DNA of 15,318 nt, taken from Actinomycetota bacterium. GTDB taxonomy: Bacteria; Actinomycetota; Acidimicrobiia; Acidimicrobiales; Ilumatobacteraceae. The stretch's first letter is position 1. The number at the start of each line of letters is the position of its first letter. The notes beneath the pieces were generated by a model. The model was not told where the DNA came from and searched no databases. It saw only the letters and a list, made by a program, of their open reading frames with translations. A program made the position numbers and the translations under genes. The stretch lies in assembly GCA_009927375.1 (NCBI GenBank), contig RFNE01000264.1, positions 1 through 15,318 on the forward strand, given 5' to 3'. Below are positions 6,346 to 14,319 of the stretch, piece after piece.

Positions 6346-7177
6346 TCAGTCGATGTGATACGCCACACCGATGGTTCCCGAACCGGCGTGTGAACCGATG
6401 ATCGGTCCGATGTCGCCGACGACGATCTCGTCGCGATAGGTCGACTTCAAGTCGTTGACCAGATCGTGGAAGTCGGTGCACTGGGCCTGCAGGATGGCGA
6501 GGTTGCTGACGTGGCCAGCCTCACGCACCTTGGTGGCAAGGAACGCAAGTGCCTTGCTGCGAGTGCGCTGGCGACCACCCTCTTCGACTTTGCCGTTGCG
6601 GATCTCGATGACCGGCTTGATCGAGAGTGTGGTGGCCAGGAATGCCTTGGCGCCACCGATTCGACCACCCTTCTTCAGGTTCTCGAGGTGTCGAGGACTC
6701 CCCACACCCGAGCTCGGGAGGCGAAGTCGCGGGCTGCCGCTCGACCTCTTCAAGGGATGCACCCGATGCGGCAACCTTGGCCGTGGCGACGGCGGTGATG
6801 CCCTGGCCCATCGATGCGGATCGGCTGTCGACCACGCGCACGGAGATGTCACCGGCAAGTGACTTGGCGGCGAGCTCGGCGCTCTGCATGGTTGCGGACA
6901 AGTCAGATGACAGCGAGACGACGACGATGCCTGTCGCGCCCTGGGATGCCAAGCGACGGAATTCGGCTTCGAACTGACCGGGTGACGGCGCTGCAGTCTC
7001 GGGAAGGACTGGCGACGAGGAGCAGCGATCCCAGAATTGCGAGACCGTCAGTGACTGGCGGTCGATGAACTCTTCGTCACCGAAACGGAACGACAACGGA
7101 ACGATGCCGATGCCGTGCTGGTCGACGAGGTGTTGTGGAAGGTCGCACGCGCTGTCTGTGACGATACGAATGGTCAT
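6346..7177 (-). pseudogene. degV: DegV family fatty-acid-binding protein, two frameshifts
   Basis: DegV (EDD fold, FakB-like) proteins bind long-chain fatty acids and, with a FakA kinase, phosphorylate them; no fakA is in the window. The N-terminus MTIRIVTDSACDLP is diagnostic. The reading frame is broken twice. It runs to ASLEEVER, then 16 residues lie in a second frame (ARDFASRARVWGVLDT), then a third frame gives LENLKKGGRIGGAKAFLATT, the conserved DegV core, and ends at ...YHID. Adding one G near 6737 (GG to GGG) and one C near 6687 (CC to CCC) gives an unbroken 277-aa protein, the normal family length. All three segments keep family-typical sequence, so recent mutation or sequencing error is likelier than an old pseudogene. 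The ATG is 7 nt after a TACGCT -10 box. Confidence 0.88.
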
Positions 7178-7182
7178 GGCGC

Positions 7183-9146
7183 TCAGCGTATCGCAGGGTG
7201 TTTTTCCACGGCGTCACGTCGTTTGCGCGCACGCCAGTGCGCCACCCACCATGTTGCAAGGATCAGCACCGCGGCACCACTGACGAGTTGACCGAGACCC
7301 GAGATCGCCGTCACGCGCGCACCAATGCGAATCGTCTGACCAATCTTGTGTGCGCCATCGGGCGAAGTGAAGGTGACGTCGACGGGGAATCGTCCGTTTG
7401 CACGGGCAACGACGTCGACGACGACATCCACCGAACCCTGTGGGGAGACGGTCACGACACGAATGTCGCCAGGGAGTTGCAGCTTGGCGCTCGACAGTGA
7501 CACTCCGAACGTCAACTCCTCGTTCGATTCATTGCGGATCGGTAGTCGCAGTGTTCCTTCGCGGCTTCCGAGCGTGAACGACAATCCATCCGGAATGGTG
7601 ATCGAGTTGCGCAGCAGACGTGCGCGTGAGCGGATGCCTTTGACGTAGGTGTCGAGGGTCGCGGCGTCAAGGCGATCGTCGTTGAGGACCAGCAACGACC
7701 GATCCCACTCGTAGCGAAGCGGGGACGTGGCAGACAAAATCGATTCGGTGATTCGGACGAAGCTCGTCGCTTCGTCGATCGATGCGCGGTTGGCCGTGAG
7801 GTCGATACGCGAAATCGTCGGGAGTGACGTGGTCGAATCCTCCGACGTCACCGCGTTGGTGCGCGATACGCCGACGAGATTCAGCTGCGGGGCACGGTCG
7901 AGTGCAACGAGGAGTGGAATTGCCACGAGTGGATCAGGGACTTCACCGCGAGTATCACCGAGGATTGCGTGTAATCGTCTGACGTCGCCACCCGAGGCCT
8001 CGACCGCTGAACGCGAAAGGATGAGCGACGCTGCAATGCGTGCAGCGTCAACGACCGGGCTGGGTCTGTCCCCGCTGAGGAGCTCTGCATATTTTGGATC
8101 GATTGCTTTGATGGCGACGGAGTCGTCGACGGTCGATCCAACACGGTAGGTCTTCAAATAGTTGTCGAGAGACCCGGAGGCCTGCGATGCGTTCGGTGTC
8201 AGCACGATCGTCGTCACGTCGTTTGCTTTGAGGATCTCGACACCGTCTTTGTCGAGTGGTTGTCGAGCGATCCACGCCTGTGAATTCAATGGCGCTTCAC
8301 CGTTGTGCACGTCGAGCACGTCGCGTCCGGTCGTCAGCAGTTCGCGGAATGGAACACCGAGCGAGGCTCGCTGCGCGCTTGACGGGTCGAATGGAACGTA
8401 TGGCATACGAACGGATTCATGACGCTGCATCACTGCCTCGAGCCGAGTGAGAAGGGCGATGTCGTCGGCAGAGGAGGAGCGCGCAGACCGTCGATCACTT
8501 CTGGCTCGATCGCCAGCGTGAGCGGGCCACCCTCCGCCGAGCCAATTGAGACGAGGTTCTCAAGCGCGTTGCGAGCGGGGCTGTCAACTGCGATCGAACC
8601 GTCTGGTTGTGAGGCGGGCTTTCCGGTCGTTGCTGGTGCACCAACGAGGAGCGACACCTTCATCTTGGTGAACGCTGTCGTTGGGCCAAAGAAATTGATC
8701 GCAGTGGTGATGCGTGCGCGTAGCTCGCCGCCGACTGCGATGTCGAGACCAATGGGGTAGATGCCGTCGGTACGCAGTGAGAGACCCCCTCGACCGGCAG
8801 CGATGAGGACGACGAAGTCTCCCGTGGACGTGCGCTCGAGACGGCGGGTGAGGGCGCCAAAGACGGCGACGGGCTCTGCGTCGGGTTGAGAGTCCAGTGC
8901 AGCAGTGAGTTCTGCGGTCGTGGTCACGGCAGGATACGCGCGAACCGTGATCGTCGCGGTGTTCGACTCACCGAGTTGTTCACGAAGTTGGTCGTCGCTC
9001 ACGTTGAACACGAACCTGAACTGGCGGTCGCTTGCGACGTTGAAGTTCTGTGCGATCAGACGAAGATCGGATGGTGCCGCCGACGCGTGGTGGATGTTGA
9101 CCATCTGAAAGATGACCAGCAAGAACACCGCTATCGCTCGTCGCAC
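7183..9146 (-). pseudogene. Secreted, C-terminally anchored DUF6049-like protein, one frameshift
   Basis: This appears to be the counterpart of mycobacterial Rv3909, an exported protein of unknown function beside murJ and pcnA. The GTG start at 9144-9146 gives a signal peptide: RR, a hydrophobic core AIAVFLLVIF, and cleavage after about ASA (21-23). A long exported region follows, then one helix near the C-terminus (SGAAVLILATWWVAHW) and a basic tail. The frame breaks at about 8468: the first frame ends ...APPLPTTSP and stops, while the second reads DDIALLTRLEAVMQRHE. One added C at 8467-8468 (CC to CCC) joins them as APPLPDDIALL and gives exactly 654 aa. The family name is from gene order and architecture, not a search. 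The start lies 7 nt after a TAGGTT -10 box shared with divergent pcnA. Confidence 0.82.
7185..7190 (-). promoter_or_regulatory. -10 box of degV inside the end of the DUF6049-like gene
   Basis: TACGCT on the minus strand (7190 to 7185) is followed by 7 nt and the degV ATG. It overlaps the last codons (ATA CGC TGA) of the preceding gene. There is no Shine-Dalgarno before degV, which fits a leaderless transcript. Confidence 0.5.
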
Positions 9147-9152
9147 AGCCTC

Positions 9153-9159
9153 TAACCTA
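9153..9159. promoter_or_regulatory. Overlapping divergent -10 boxes for pcnA and the DUF6049-like gene
   Basis: Plus strand: TAACCT (9153-9158), 7 nt, GTG-9166 of pcnA. Minus strand: TAGGTT (9159 to 9154), 7 nt, GTG-9146 of the DUF6049-like gene. The two hexamers share 5 bp and the two starts are separated by only 19 bp, leaving no room for leaders or Shine-Dalgarno sequences. This is the expected geometry of a symmetric bidirectional leaderless promoter. Confidence 0.55.
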
Positions 9160-9165
9160 CTTGTC

Positions 9166-10566
9166 GTGGTTCCTGAGCGGTTTGCGCCAGTGTTGGCGGA
9201 AGTGGCACCACTCGGCGAATTGTTTCGTGCGCAGCGAAAGAAACTGTTCTTGGTCGGCGGCAGCGTTCGCGATCTCTTGATCGATCGTGCAACGACGGAG
9301 TTCGATCTCGATTTCACCACCGATGCGCGACCCGACGAGATCAAGACGATCATCACGGGCTGGGCGGATGCGATCTGGACCCAGGGGAGCGATTCGGGAC
9401 CATCTCGGCGCAAAGGACGGACGTACCTACGAGATCACGACCATCGTGCCGAGGCGTATTCGCCCGATAGTCGCAAACCCGAGGTGCAATTCTCGGATCG
9501 CATCGAAGACGATCTCTCTCGGCGCGACTTCACGGTCAATGCGATGGCGCTCGAGATCACCTCTGACGCCCCGGTGCTCGTCGATCCCTATGGAGGACTC
9601 GCCGACCTGATGGGCAAAGTCCTGCGCACCCCACTGTCACCGACGGAGAGCTTTTCTGATGACCCGTTGCGCATGATGCGCGCAGCGCGATTCATCGCGG
9701 GTCTGCAGCTCGTGCCCGTCGATGAATTGGTCGCTGCGGTGCGGTCGATGACGGATCGGTTGAAGATCGTTTCTGCCGAACGAATTCGTCACGAACTCGA
9801 TCGACTGCTCGTGACGGACCATCCGACTGCCGGCTTGTGGTTCTTGGTCGACACGGGGCTCGCCGAGCACTTCTTTCCCGAGCTTCCCGCGATGCGCCTG
9901 GAGCAGGACCCGATCCATCGGCACAAGGACGTCCTCACACACACGTTCGCCGTCGTCGAAAACGTGCGCCCTGATGCATCGCCTGACTTTGACTTTCGGA
10001 TCACCCGCCTGGCTGCGCTGTTCCACGACATCGGCAAGCCACGCACTCGCGGGTACAAGGACGGCAAGGGCGTCACGTTCCACCACCACGAAGTCGTCGG
10101 TGCGCGCATGACGAAGGCTCGATTGAAGGCACTGAAGTATTCATCGCAAGACGTGGATGCGATCACCGAGCTCGTTGCCCTCCACCTGCGATTCCATACG
10201 TATGCGATGGGGTGGACCGACTCCGCCGTGCGGCGATACGTACGCGACGCTGGCCCGCTGTTGAACGAACTCAACGTGCTGACGCGTTGTGACTGCACGA
10301 CCCGCAACGAAAAGAAGGCGTTGTTGCTCGCGCGACGGATGGATGAACTCGAACGTCGAATCGCCGAGGTGATGGCGCGCGAGGAACTCGCTGCACTACG
10401 ACCCGAACTCGATGGGGCACAGGTGATGGAACTGCTCGGCATCCCTCCTGGTCGCGACGTCGGCAAGGCGATGGAGTTCTTGATGGAGATCCGGCTCGAA
10501 GAAGGTTTGATCGGCACCGAAGCAATCACCGAACGATTGCGCTCATGGTGGGCAGAACGTCGCTGA
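9166..10566 (+). CDS. pcnA: CCA tRNA nucleotidyltransferase, with a locally scrambled frame
   Basis: This enzyme adds or repairs the 3' CCA of tRNAs. From GTG-9166 the 466-aa product has the nucleotidyltransferase motif GGSVRDLL (31-38), catalytic aspartates in EFDLDF (Asp47, Asp49), RRDFTVNAMALE, and an HD domain with HRHKDVLTHT and LFHDIGKPRTRG. Between WTQG and HRAEAYSPDSRKPEV the residues are garbled (SDSGPSRRKGRTYLRDHD). Three one-base losses at about 9387, 9413 and 9442 explain this: restored, the segment reads GERFGTISAQ, then KDGRTYEITT, then HRAEAY, as in the family. The losses sum to three, so the ORF stays open but lacks one codon. An ATG at 9112 is in frame but overlaps the divergent gene; GTG-9166 fits the -10 box better. 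The position beside the DUF6049-like gene matches mycobacteria. Confidence 0.93.
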   Translation: MVPERFAPVLAEVAPLGELFRAQRKKLFLVGGSVRDLLIDRATTEFDLDFTTDARPDEIKTIITGWADAIWTQGSDSGPSRRKGRTYLRDHDHRAEAYSPDSRKPEVQFSDRIEDDLSRRDFTVNAMALEITSDAPVLVDPYGGLADLMGKVLRTPLSPTESFSDDPLRMMRAARFIAGLQLVPVDELVAAVRSMTDRLKIVSAERIRHELDRLLVTDHPTAGLWFLVDTGLAEHFFPELPAMRLEQDPIHRHKDVLTHTFAVVENVRPDASPDFDFRITRLAALFHDIGKPRTRGYKDGKGVTFHHHEVVGARMTKARLKALKYSSQDVDAITELVALHLRFHTYAMGWTDSAVRRYVRDAGPLLNELNVLTRCDCTTRNEKKALLLARRMDELERRIAEVMAREELAALRPELDGAQVMELLGIPPGRDVGKAMEFLMEIRLEEGLIGTEAITERLRSWWAERR

Positions 10567-10583
10567 GTCGTTGTTGACATGAC

Positions 10584-10589
10584 TATCGT
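10584..10589 (+). promoter_or_regulatory. Candidate -10 box of the DUF5318 gene
   Basis: TATCGT at 10584-10589 is followed by 8 nt and ATG-10598. No Shine-Dalgarno precedes the ATG, again suggesting a leaderless mRNA. Confidence 0.45.
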
Positions 10590-10597
10590 GTCGGCTC

Positions 10598-11065
10598 ATG
10601 GCTAGGGGCAAGGGATGGTTGAGCGCGCTGTCGTTGACCGACGACAACGGACACCAGTTGGGCGGCATCGTCGACCATCGCCTCACGCGACGTGCACTGA
10701 TCAACGAGTACCGGCGAGGTCGACTGCGTCGTGATCAGGTGTGCGACGCTCACCCCGAACTCTTGCGCGCAGCACGTAACTTCGGCGACGAGACGATCGT
10801 CAAGTGTCCGATCTGTGTCGAGGACAACGTCGTGCTCGTGACGTACGTGTTCGGTCCCCGTTTGCCGAGTCATGGTCGCTGCATCACCAAGCCGACCGAA
10901 CTCGATGAATTCCGACGCATCGCGCGAACCTCGGTTGCCGGTGACTACACCGCATATGTGGTGGAGGCGTGCCGGTCGTGTGGTTGGCACCACCTCCTGC
11001 GCACCCTCGCGCTGAACCCGGAACGGGAACAGCGGGCCCCGCGCCGGCGCAGCGCCAGCCGCTGA
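10598..11065 (+). CDS. DUF5318 family zinc-ribbon-like protein
   Basis: A 155-aa protein matching the actinobacterial DUF5318 pattern as I remember it: VDHRLTRRALINEYRRG, VCDAHPELLRAARNFG, a CPIC pair (70-73), VTYVFG, and a second pair in CRSCGWHHL (125-128). The two CxxC pairs probably bind one zinc; the molecular function is unknown. The C-terminal 15 residues are basic (APRRRSASR). In mycobacteria the homologue (about Rv0049) lies just before ponA1 and rpsF; here rpsF follows directly and the penicillin-binding protein gene is absent. The start is supported by a TATCGT -10 box 8 nt upstream. Confidence 0.85.
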   Translation: MARGKGWLSALSLTDDNGHQLGGIVDHRLTRRALINEYRRGRLRRDQVCDAHPELLRAARNFGDETIVKCPICVEDNVVLVTYVFGPRLPSHGRCITKPTELDEFRRIARTSVAGDYTAYVVEACRSCGWHHLLRTLALNPEREQRAPRRRSASR

Positions 11066-11086
11066 CTGATTCCGCACAACAGGGGT

Positions 11087-11116
11087 GTGTCAGCCTGCTG
11101 GGCGTGCCGATACGCT
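11087..11116 (+). promoter_or_regulatory. Candidate promoter of the rpsF-dnaB operon
   Basis: GTGTCA (11087-11092, 4 of 6 to TTGACA) and TACGCT (11111-11116) are separated by 18 bp. Transcription would start near 11123, producing a leader of about 64 nt that contains the two hairpins and the Shine-Dalgarno before rpsF. Confidence 0.4.
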
Positions 11117-11133
11117 CATCACTCCACATACCT

Positions 11134-11164
11134 GCCCCCACGGGGGCTCCAGTCCACGACTGGA
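11134..11164 (+). promoter_or_regulatory. Two-hairpin leader upstream of rpsF
   Basis: GCCCC/GGGGC (11134-11138, 11143-11147) form a 5-bp stem with a 4-nt loop. Immediately after, TCCAGTC/GACTGGA (11148-11154, 11158-11164) form a 7-bp stem with a CAC loop, followed by ACCG and then GGGAG. In many bacteria the rpsF leader binds the S6:S18 complex through a CCG-bearing structure and represses the operon. The CCG at 11166-11168 just after the second stem fits that idea, but the flanking stem is not convincing, so autoregulation is a suggestion only. Confidence 0.4.
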
Positions 11165-11186
11165 ACCGAAGGGAGATAACGCAGCC

Positions 11187-11516
11187 ATGCGTTCATATGA
11201 ATTGATGGTCATTGTCAGCGGCTCGCTTGAAGAGTCCGCGGCACACAACTGGATCAACACCCTGACCAAGCAAATTTCTGCGGTCGGCGGGTCGATTCAC
11301 GGCACACCTGATTGGTGGGGAAAGCGCCGCCTGGCCTATCCCATCAAGAAGCAGTCCGAGGGTTTCTATGCCATCTTCAATGTGGTCGCTCCTGGTGGGG
11401 CACTCGACGAAGTTGAGCGCACCCTCCGTATCGCGGATGACGTCCTCCGCCACAAACTCCTTCGCTTGCCCGACCACGAGGCAGCACGCCGCGGCATGGC
11501 CGTTGCGTCTGCATAG
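11187..11516 (+). CDS. rpsF: 30S ribosomal protein S6
   Basis: A 109-aa S6, which pairs with S18 on the 30S platform. Typical features are the start MRSYELMVIV, the central WGKRRLAYPIKKQSEGFYAIFNV (about 44-66; key residues WGKRRLAYPI) and the C-terminal DDVLRHKLLRL. The ATG at 11187 has GGGAG 11 nt upstream. The frame is open further upstream, but that part covers the leader hairpins and resembles no protein. It is the first gene of rpsF-ssb-rpsR-rplI-dnaB. Confidence 0.97.
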   Translation: MRSYELMVIVSGSLEESAAHNWINTLTKQISAVGGSIHGTPDWWGKRRLAYPIKKQSEGFYAIFNVVAPGGALDEVERTLRIADDVLRHKLLRLPDHEAARRGMAVASA

Positions 11517-11552
11517 TCGGACAACGAAGACTCGACAAAGGAGCCACATCTC

Positions 11553-11984
11553 ATGGCAGACAACACCATCACTCTCGTCGGCAACCTGACGCGTGATCCG
11601 GAATTGCGTTTCACGACCACCGGTCGTGGCGTCGCATCGTTCGGCATCGCCGTCGGTCGTCGTTACCAGGTCAACGGCGAATGGCAGGAGCAGACCTCCT
11701 ACTTCAACGTCACCGCGTGGGGCCAGCTTGGCGAGAACGCTGCAGCATCGCTGACCAAGGGCACTCGCGTCGTCGTCACCGGCCGACTCGAGCAGCGTGA
11801 GTACACCACCCGCGAGGGAGACAAGCGCACCGCCATCGACGTCATCGCCGACGAACTCGGACCGAGCCTCCGTTGGGCAACCGCTCAGGTCGAGCGCACG
11901 CCGCGCGGCGAGGGCGGATCGTCCCGCGCACCGCAAGGACAGTCGGCAGAGGCCGCACCGTTCGACGGCGAAGAACCCTTCTGA
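11553..11984 (+). CDS. ssb: Single-stranded DNA-binding protein
   Basis: A 143-aa SSB that coats single-stranded DNA and recruits partners through its tail. The OB fold (about 1-105) starts MADNTITLVGNLTRDPELRF and includes ASFGIAVGRRY, TSYFNVTAWGQLGENA and KGTRVVVTGRLEQREY. A Gly/Ser/Pro-rich linker leads to the acidic tip DGEEPF (138-143), the equivalent of E. coli DDDIPF. The linker is short compared with many actinobacterial SSBs. ATG-11553 has AAAGGAG 9 nt upstream, and 36 bp separate it from rpsF. Confidence 0.97.
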   Translation: MADNTITLVGNLTRDPELRFTTTGRGVASFGIAVGRRYQVNGEWQEQTSYFNVTAWGQLGENAAASLTKGTRVVVTGRLEQREYTTREGDKRTAIDVIADELGPSLRWATAQVERTPRGEGGSSRAPQGQSAEAAPFDGEEPF

Positions 11985-12017
11985 CCATCACCACCAATCG
12001 ACTAAAGGAACACCACC

Positions 12018-12452
12018 ATGACGAGTAAGAAGAACAAGGAACGCGCAGCAAAAGCTGCGATGCGCAAGTACAAGAAGCGCCCGAACACGCTGAACGCCGA
12101 GAAGGTCGATTACATCGACTACAAGGACGTCACCCTGCTCCAGCGCTTCATGTCCGATCGCTCCAAGCTGAAGGCACGTCGCATGAACGGCAACTCCGTT
12201 CAGCAGCAGCGCGACGTCGCGCTCGCGGTCAAGAACGCCCGCGAGATGGCACTCTTGCCGTACACGAAGCGCGTCGCATCCGCACGCGCCCCGCGTCGCG
12301 GCGAAGAGGACGGCTCGATGTCGGATCGTCCGCGCCGTGACCGCTCTGAGGCGTCACTCGTCGACACCTATGCCGACGTGATCAATGCCGAGGTCAGTGG
12401 GACCGACGTCGTCGAGGAAACCCCAGCCGAAGCTCCAGCAGAGGAGGCCTAA
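12018..12452 (+). CDS. rpsR: 30S ribosomal protein S18 with an acidic C-terminal extension, cysteine-free
   Basis: The S18 core is clear at about 30-83: VDYIDYKDVTLLQRFMSD, KLKARRMNGN, and QQRDVALAVKNAREMALLPY. The product is 144 aa, against roughly 75-90 for most S18. About 60 extra residues follow the LLPY end: a basic stretch (RVASARAPRRG, SDRPRRDRS), then an acidic Ala/Pro/Glu-rich tail (VVEETPAEAPAEEA). It has no cysteine, so the zinc-binding pairs of many S18 proteins are absent. AAAGGA lies 8 nt before the ATG. The tail carries the ribosome binding site of rplI, and the stop is 3 nt before the rplI ATG. The frame is clean, so the extension does not look like an artefact. Confidence 0.95.
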   Translation: MTSKKNKERAAKAAMRKYKKRPNTLNAEKVDYIDYKDVTLLQRFMSDRSKLKARRMNGNSVQQQRDVALAVKNAREMALLPYTKRVASARAPRRGEEDGSMSDRPRRDRSEASLVDTYADVINAEVSGTDVVEETPAEAPAEEA

Positions 12453-12455
12453 GTC

Positions 12456-12902
12456 ATGAAGGTTCTGCTTCGTCAAGACATCAGCGGCGTCGGACGTCGC
12501 GGCGACATCGTGTCGGTGTCGTCCGGTCATGCTCGCAACTTCCTGCTCCCACGCGGACTCGCCATTGCGGCAACCGATGGTGCAGTGGTGCAGGCCACCT
12601 CGATGCGTCGCGCACGCGACCTCCGCGAGGCCGCCGATCGCGAATCCGCCCAGGCAATCGTCGCCGAACTCGCCAAGCGCACCATTCAGGTGCAGGCAAA
12701 GGCCGGCTCGGAAGGTCGACTGTTCGGTTCCGTGACCGCATCGGACATCGCCCAAGCGGTGTCTGCTCAGGCCGGAATCACGCTCGATCGCAAGAGCATC
12801 GAGATTGCCTCGCCAATCCGCACGGTTGGTGACCACAACGTGACCGTCGAGTTGTTCGCCGGCATCACGGGCACCATCTCGCTCAGCGTTTCGGCGAGCT
12901 AG
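12456..12902 (+). CDS. rplI: 50S ribosomal protein L9
   Basis: A 148-aa L9, the two-domain protein that binds 23S rRNA at the base of L1 and reaches out along the ribosome. The N-terminal signature is intact (GRRGDIVSVSSGHARNFLLP, about 13-32), followed by a connecting helix (about 45-75, with MRRARDLREAADRESAQ) and a C-terminal domain containing GRLFGSVTASDIAQAV. GGAGG at 12443-12447 lies inside rpsR, and the ATG follows the rpsR stop by 3 nt, so translation is coupled. Confidence 0.97.
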   Translation: MKVLLRQDISGVGRRGDIVSVSSGHARNFLLPRGLAIAATDGAVVQATSMRRARDLREAADRESAQAIVAELAKRTIQVQAKAGSEGRLFGSVTASDIAQAVSAQAGITLDRKSIEIASPIRTVGDHNVTVELFAGITGTISLSVSAS

Positions 12903-12931
12903 GACCAACGGCCCACCGGGGCACGGCCGAC

Positions 12932-14317
12932 ATGTCCTCAACGGGAGACTCTCGCAACGACGGACGTTCGCTGCAGCGCGTCCCTCCTCACAACCTGGAC
13001 GCCGAGGCATCGCTCCTCGGCGCGATGCTGTTGTCGCGAGAGGCGATCGGAATCGCCATCGAACGTGGTGTTCGCCCGGATGAGTTCTACAAGCCCGCAC
13101 ACCGACACATCTTCGACGCAATTCGCTCGTTGAACACGAGCGGTGAGGCCGTCGATCCAGTGACGGTCGCCGACACATTGCGCAAGGCGGGTCTGCTCGA
13201 CACGATCGGTGGCATGGATGCGTTGCTCTCGATCCAGAACGCCGTTCCCGCCGTCACGAGCACCGAGCAATACGCACGCATCGTGCACGACACCGCGCGA
13301 CTTCGTCGACTGATCGGTGCCGCGTCCGAAATCGCCGAGCTCGCTTACAGCGAACCCGACGACATTGAAAAGGCACTCAACGATGCCGAGAGCAAGGTGT
13401 TCTCGGTTTCCGAGAGCCAAGTCGGTGACAACTCCGAGAAGGTACAGATTCTCCTCGGTCAAGCGCTCGAGAAGCTCGAAGAGCGCGCAGAGAAGGGCGA
13501 CGCGATCACCGGTGTGCCAACCGGCTTTGCCGATCTCGACCGCATCCTTCTCGGCCTACAACCGGGAACGTTGAACATCGTCGGTGCGCGACCCGCAATG
13601 GGAAAGAGCGCGTTCGCGTTGAACATTGCGGTGCATGCTGCGCAGGCGACCAATCAAGCCGTGTTGTTCTTCTCGCTCGAAATGGGCAAGGCCGAACTCA
13701 CACAACGAATTCTGTCCAGCGAAGCGAGTGTGGACGGCAACGTGTTGCGCATGGGTCGTCCGAGCCAGGACGACTGGAGCAAGATCGGTCGCGCAGTCGC
13801 ACGACTGGACATTCCGCTGATCATCGACGACAGCGCGGGAACCACGGTCGGCCAGATTCGTGCGAAGGCCCGTCGTACGTACAGCCGCGAGGGCGGACTC
13901 GCGCTGATCGTGATCGACTACCTCCAACTCATGGGCGGTGACGGCCGACCTGAGAACCGTCAGTTGGAAGTGAGTGACATCAGCCGAAAGCTGAAGCTGC
14001 TCGCACGCGAGTTCAACGTTCCCGTGCTCGCACTCAGCCAGCTGAGCCGACAACTCGAGCAGCGCACCGACAAGCACCCGACGCTGTCCGACTTGCGCGA
14101 ATCAGGAGCACTCGAGCAGGACGCCGACGTCGTCATGTTCTTGTATCGCGGCGAAATCTATGAGGCAGATCCGAACTTGAAGGGTCTCGCCGAGGTCAAC
14201 GTGTCCAAGCACCGCGCTGGTCCGCTCGGTCAGGCGCGGTTGGTGTGGCAGGCCAACTTCACGCGCTTCGACAACATGGCACACGACCAGGTGTTCGACG
14301 ACGCCATCGGGGAGTAG
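12932..14317 (+). CDS. dnaB: Replicative DNA helicase DnaB
   Basis: DnaB is the hexameric fork helicase. The 461-aa product has the N-terminal domain (about 15-125, from VPPHNLDAEASLLGAML), a linker helix region (about 165-195) and a RecA-like motor: Walker A GARPAMGKSA (218-227), the catalytic glutamate in SLEM (Glu250), Walker B LIVIDYLQLM (325-334), DLRESGALEQDADV (387-400) and the arginine-finger region KHRAGPLG (426-433). No intein interrupts it, unlike some actinobacterial dnaB genes. The ATG lacks a strong Shine-Dalgarno (only GGGGC upstream) and probably depends on rplI readthrough, 29 bp away. Confidence 0.97.
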   Translation: MSSTGDSRNDGRSLQRVPPHNLDAEASLLGAMLLSREAIGIAIERGVRPDEFYKPAHRHIFDAIRSLNTSGEAVDPVTVADTLRKAGLLDTIGGMDALLSIQNAVPAVTSTEQYARIVHDTARLRRLIGAASEIAELAYSEPDDIEKALNDAESKVFSVSESQVGDNSEKVQILLGQALEKLEERAEKGDAITGVPTGFADLDRILLGLQPGTLNIVGARPAMGKSAFALNIAVHAAQATNQAVLFFSLEMGKAELTQRILSSEASVDGNVLRMGRPSQDDWSKIGRAVARLDIPLIIDDSAGTTVGQIRAKARRTYSREGGLALIVIDYLQLMGGDGRPENRQLEVSDISRKLKLLAREFNVPVLALSQLSRQLEQRTDKHPTLSDLRESGALEQDADVVMFLYRGEIYEADPNLKGLAEVNVSKHRAGPLGQARLVWQANFTRFDNMAHDQVFDDAIGE

Positions 14318-14319
14318 AC

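Noticed and set aside
10574..10579. Perfect TTGACA before the DUF5318 gene
   Set aside because: Only 4 bp separate it from the TATCGT -10 box, and no -10 lies 16-18 bp downstream, so it cannot act as its -35.
9789..10580. 263-codon minus-strand frame across pcnA
   Set aside because: Ser/Arg-rich shadow of the conserved pcnA HD domain.
12354..13178. 274-codon minus-strand frame across rplI and dnaB
   Set aside because: Antisense to two conserved genes, with no ribosome binding site or domain.
13575..13700. Intein insertion at the DnaB Walker A site
   Set aside because: Walker A and flanking residues are continuous; the protein has normal length.
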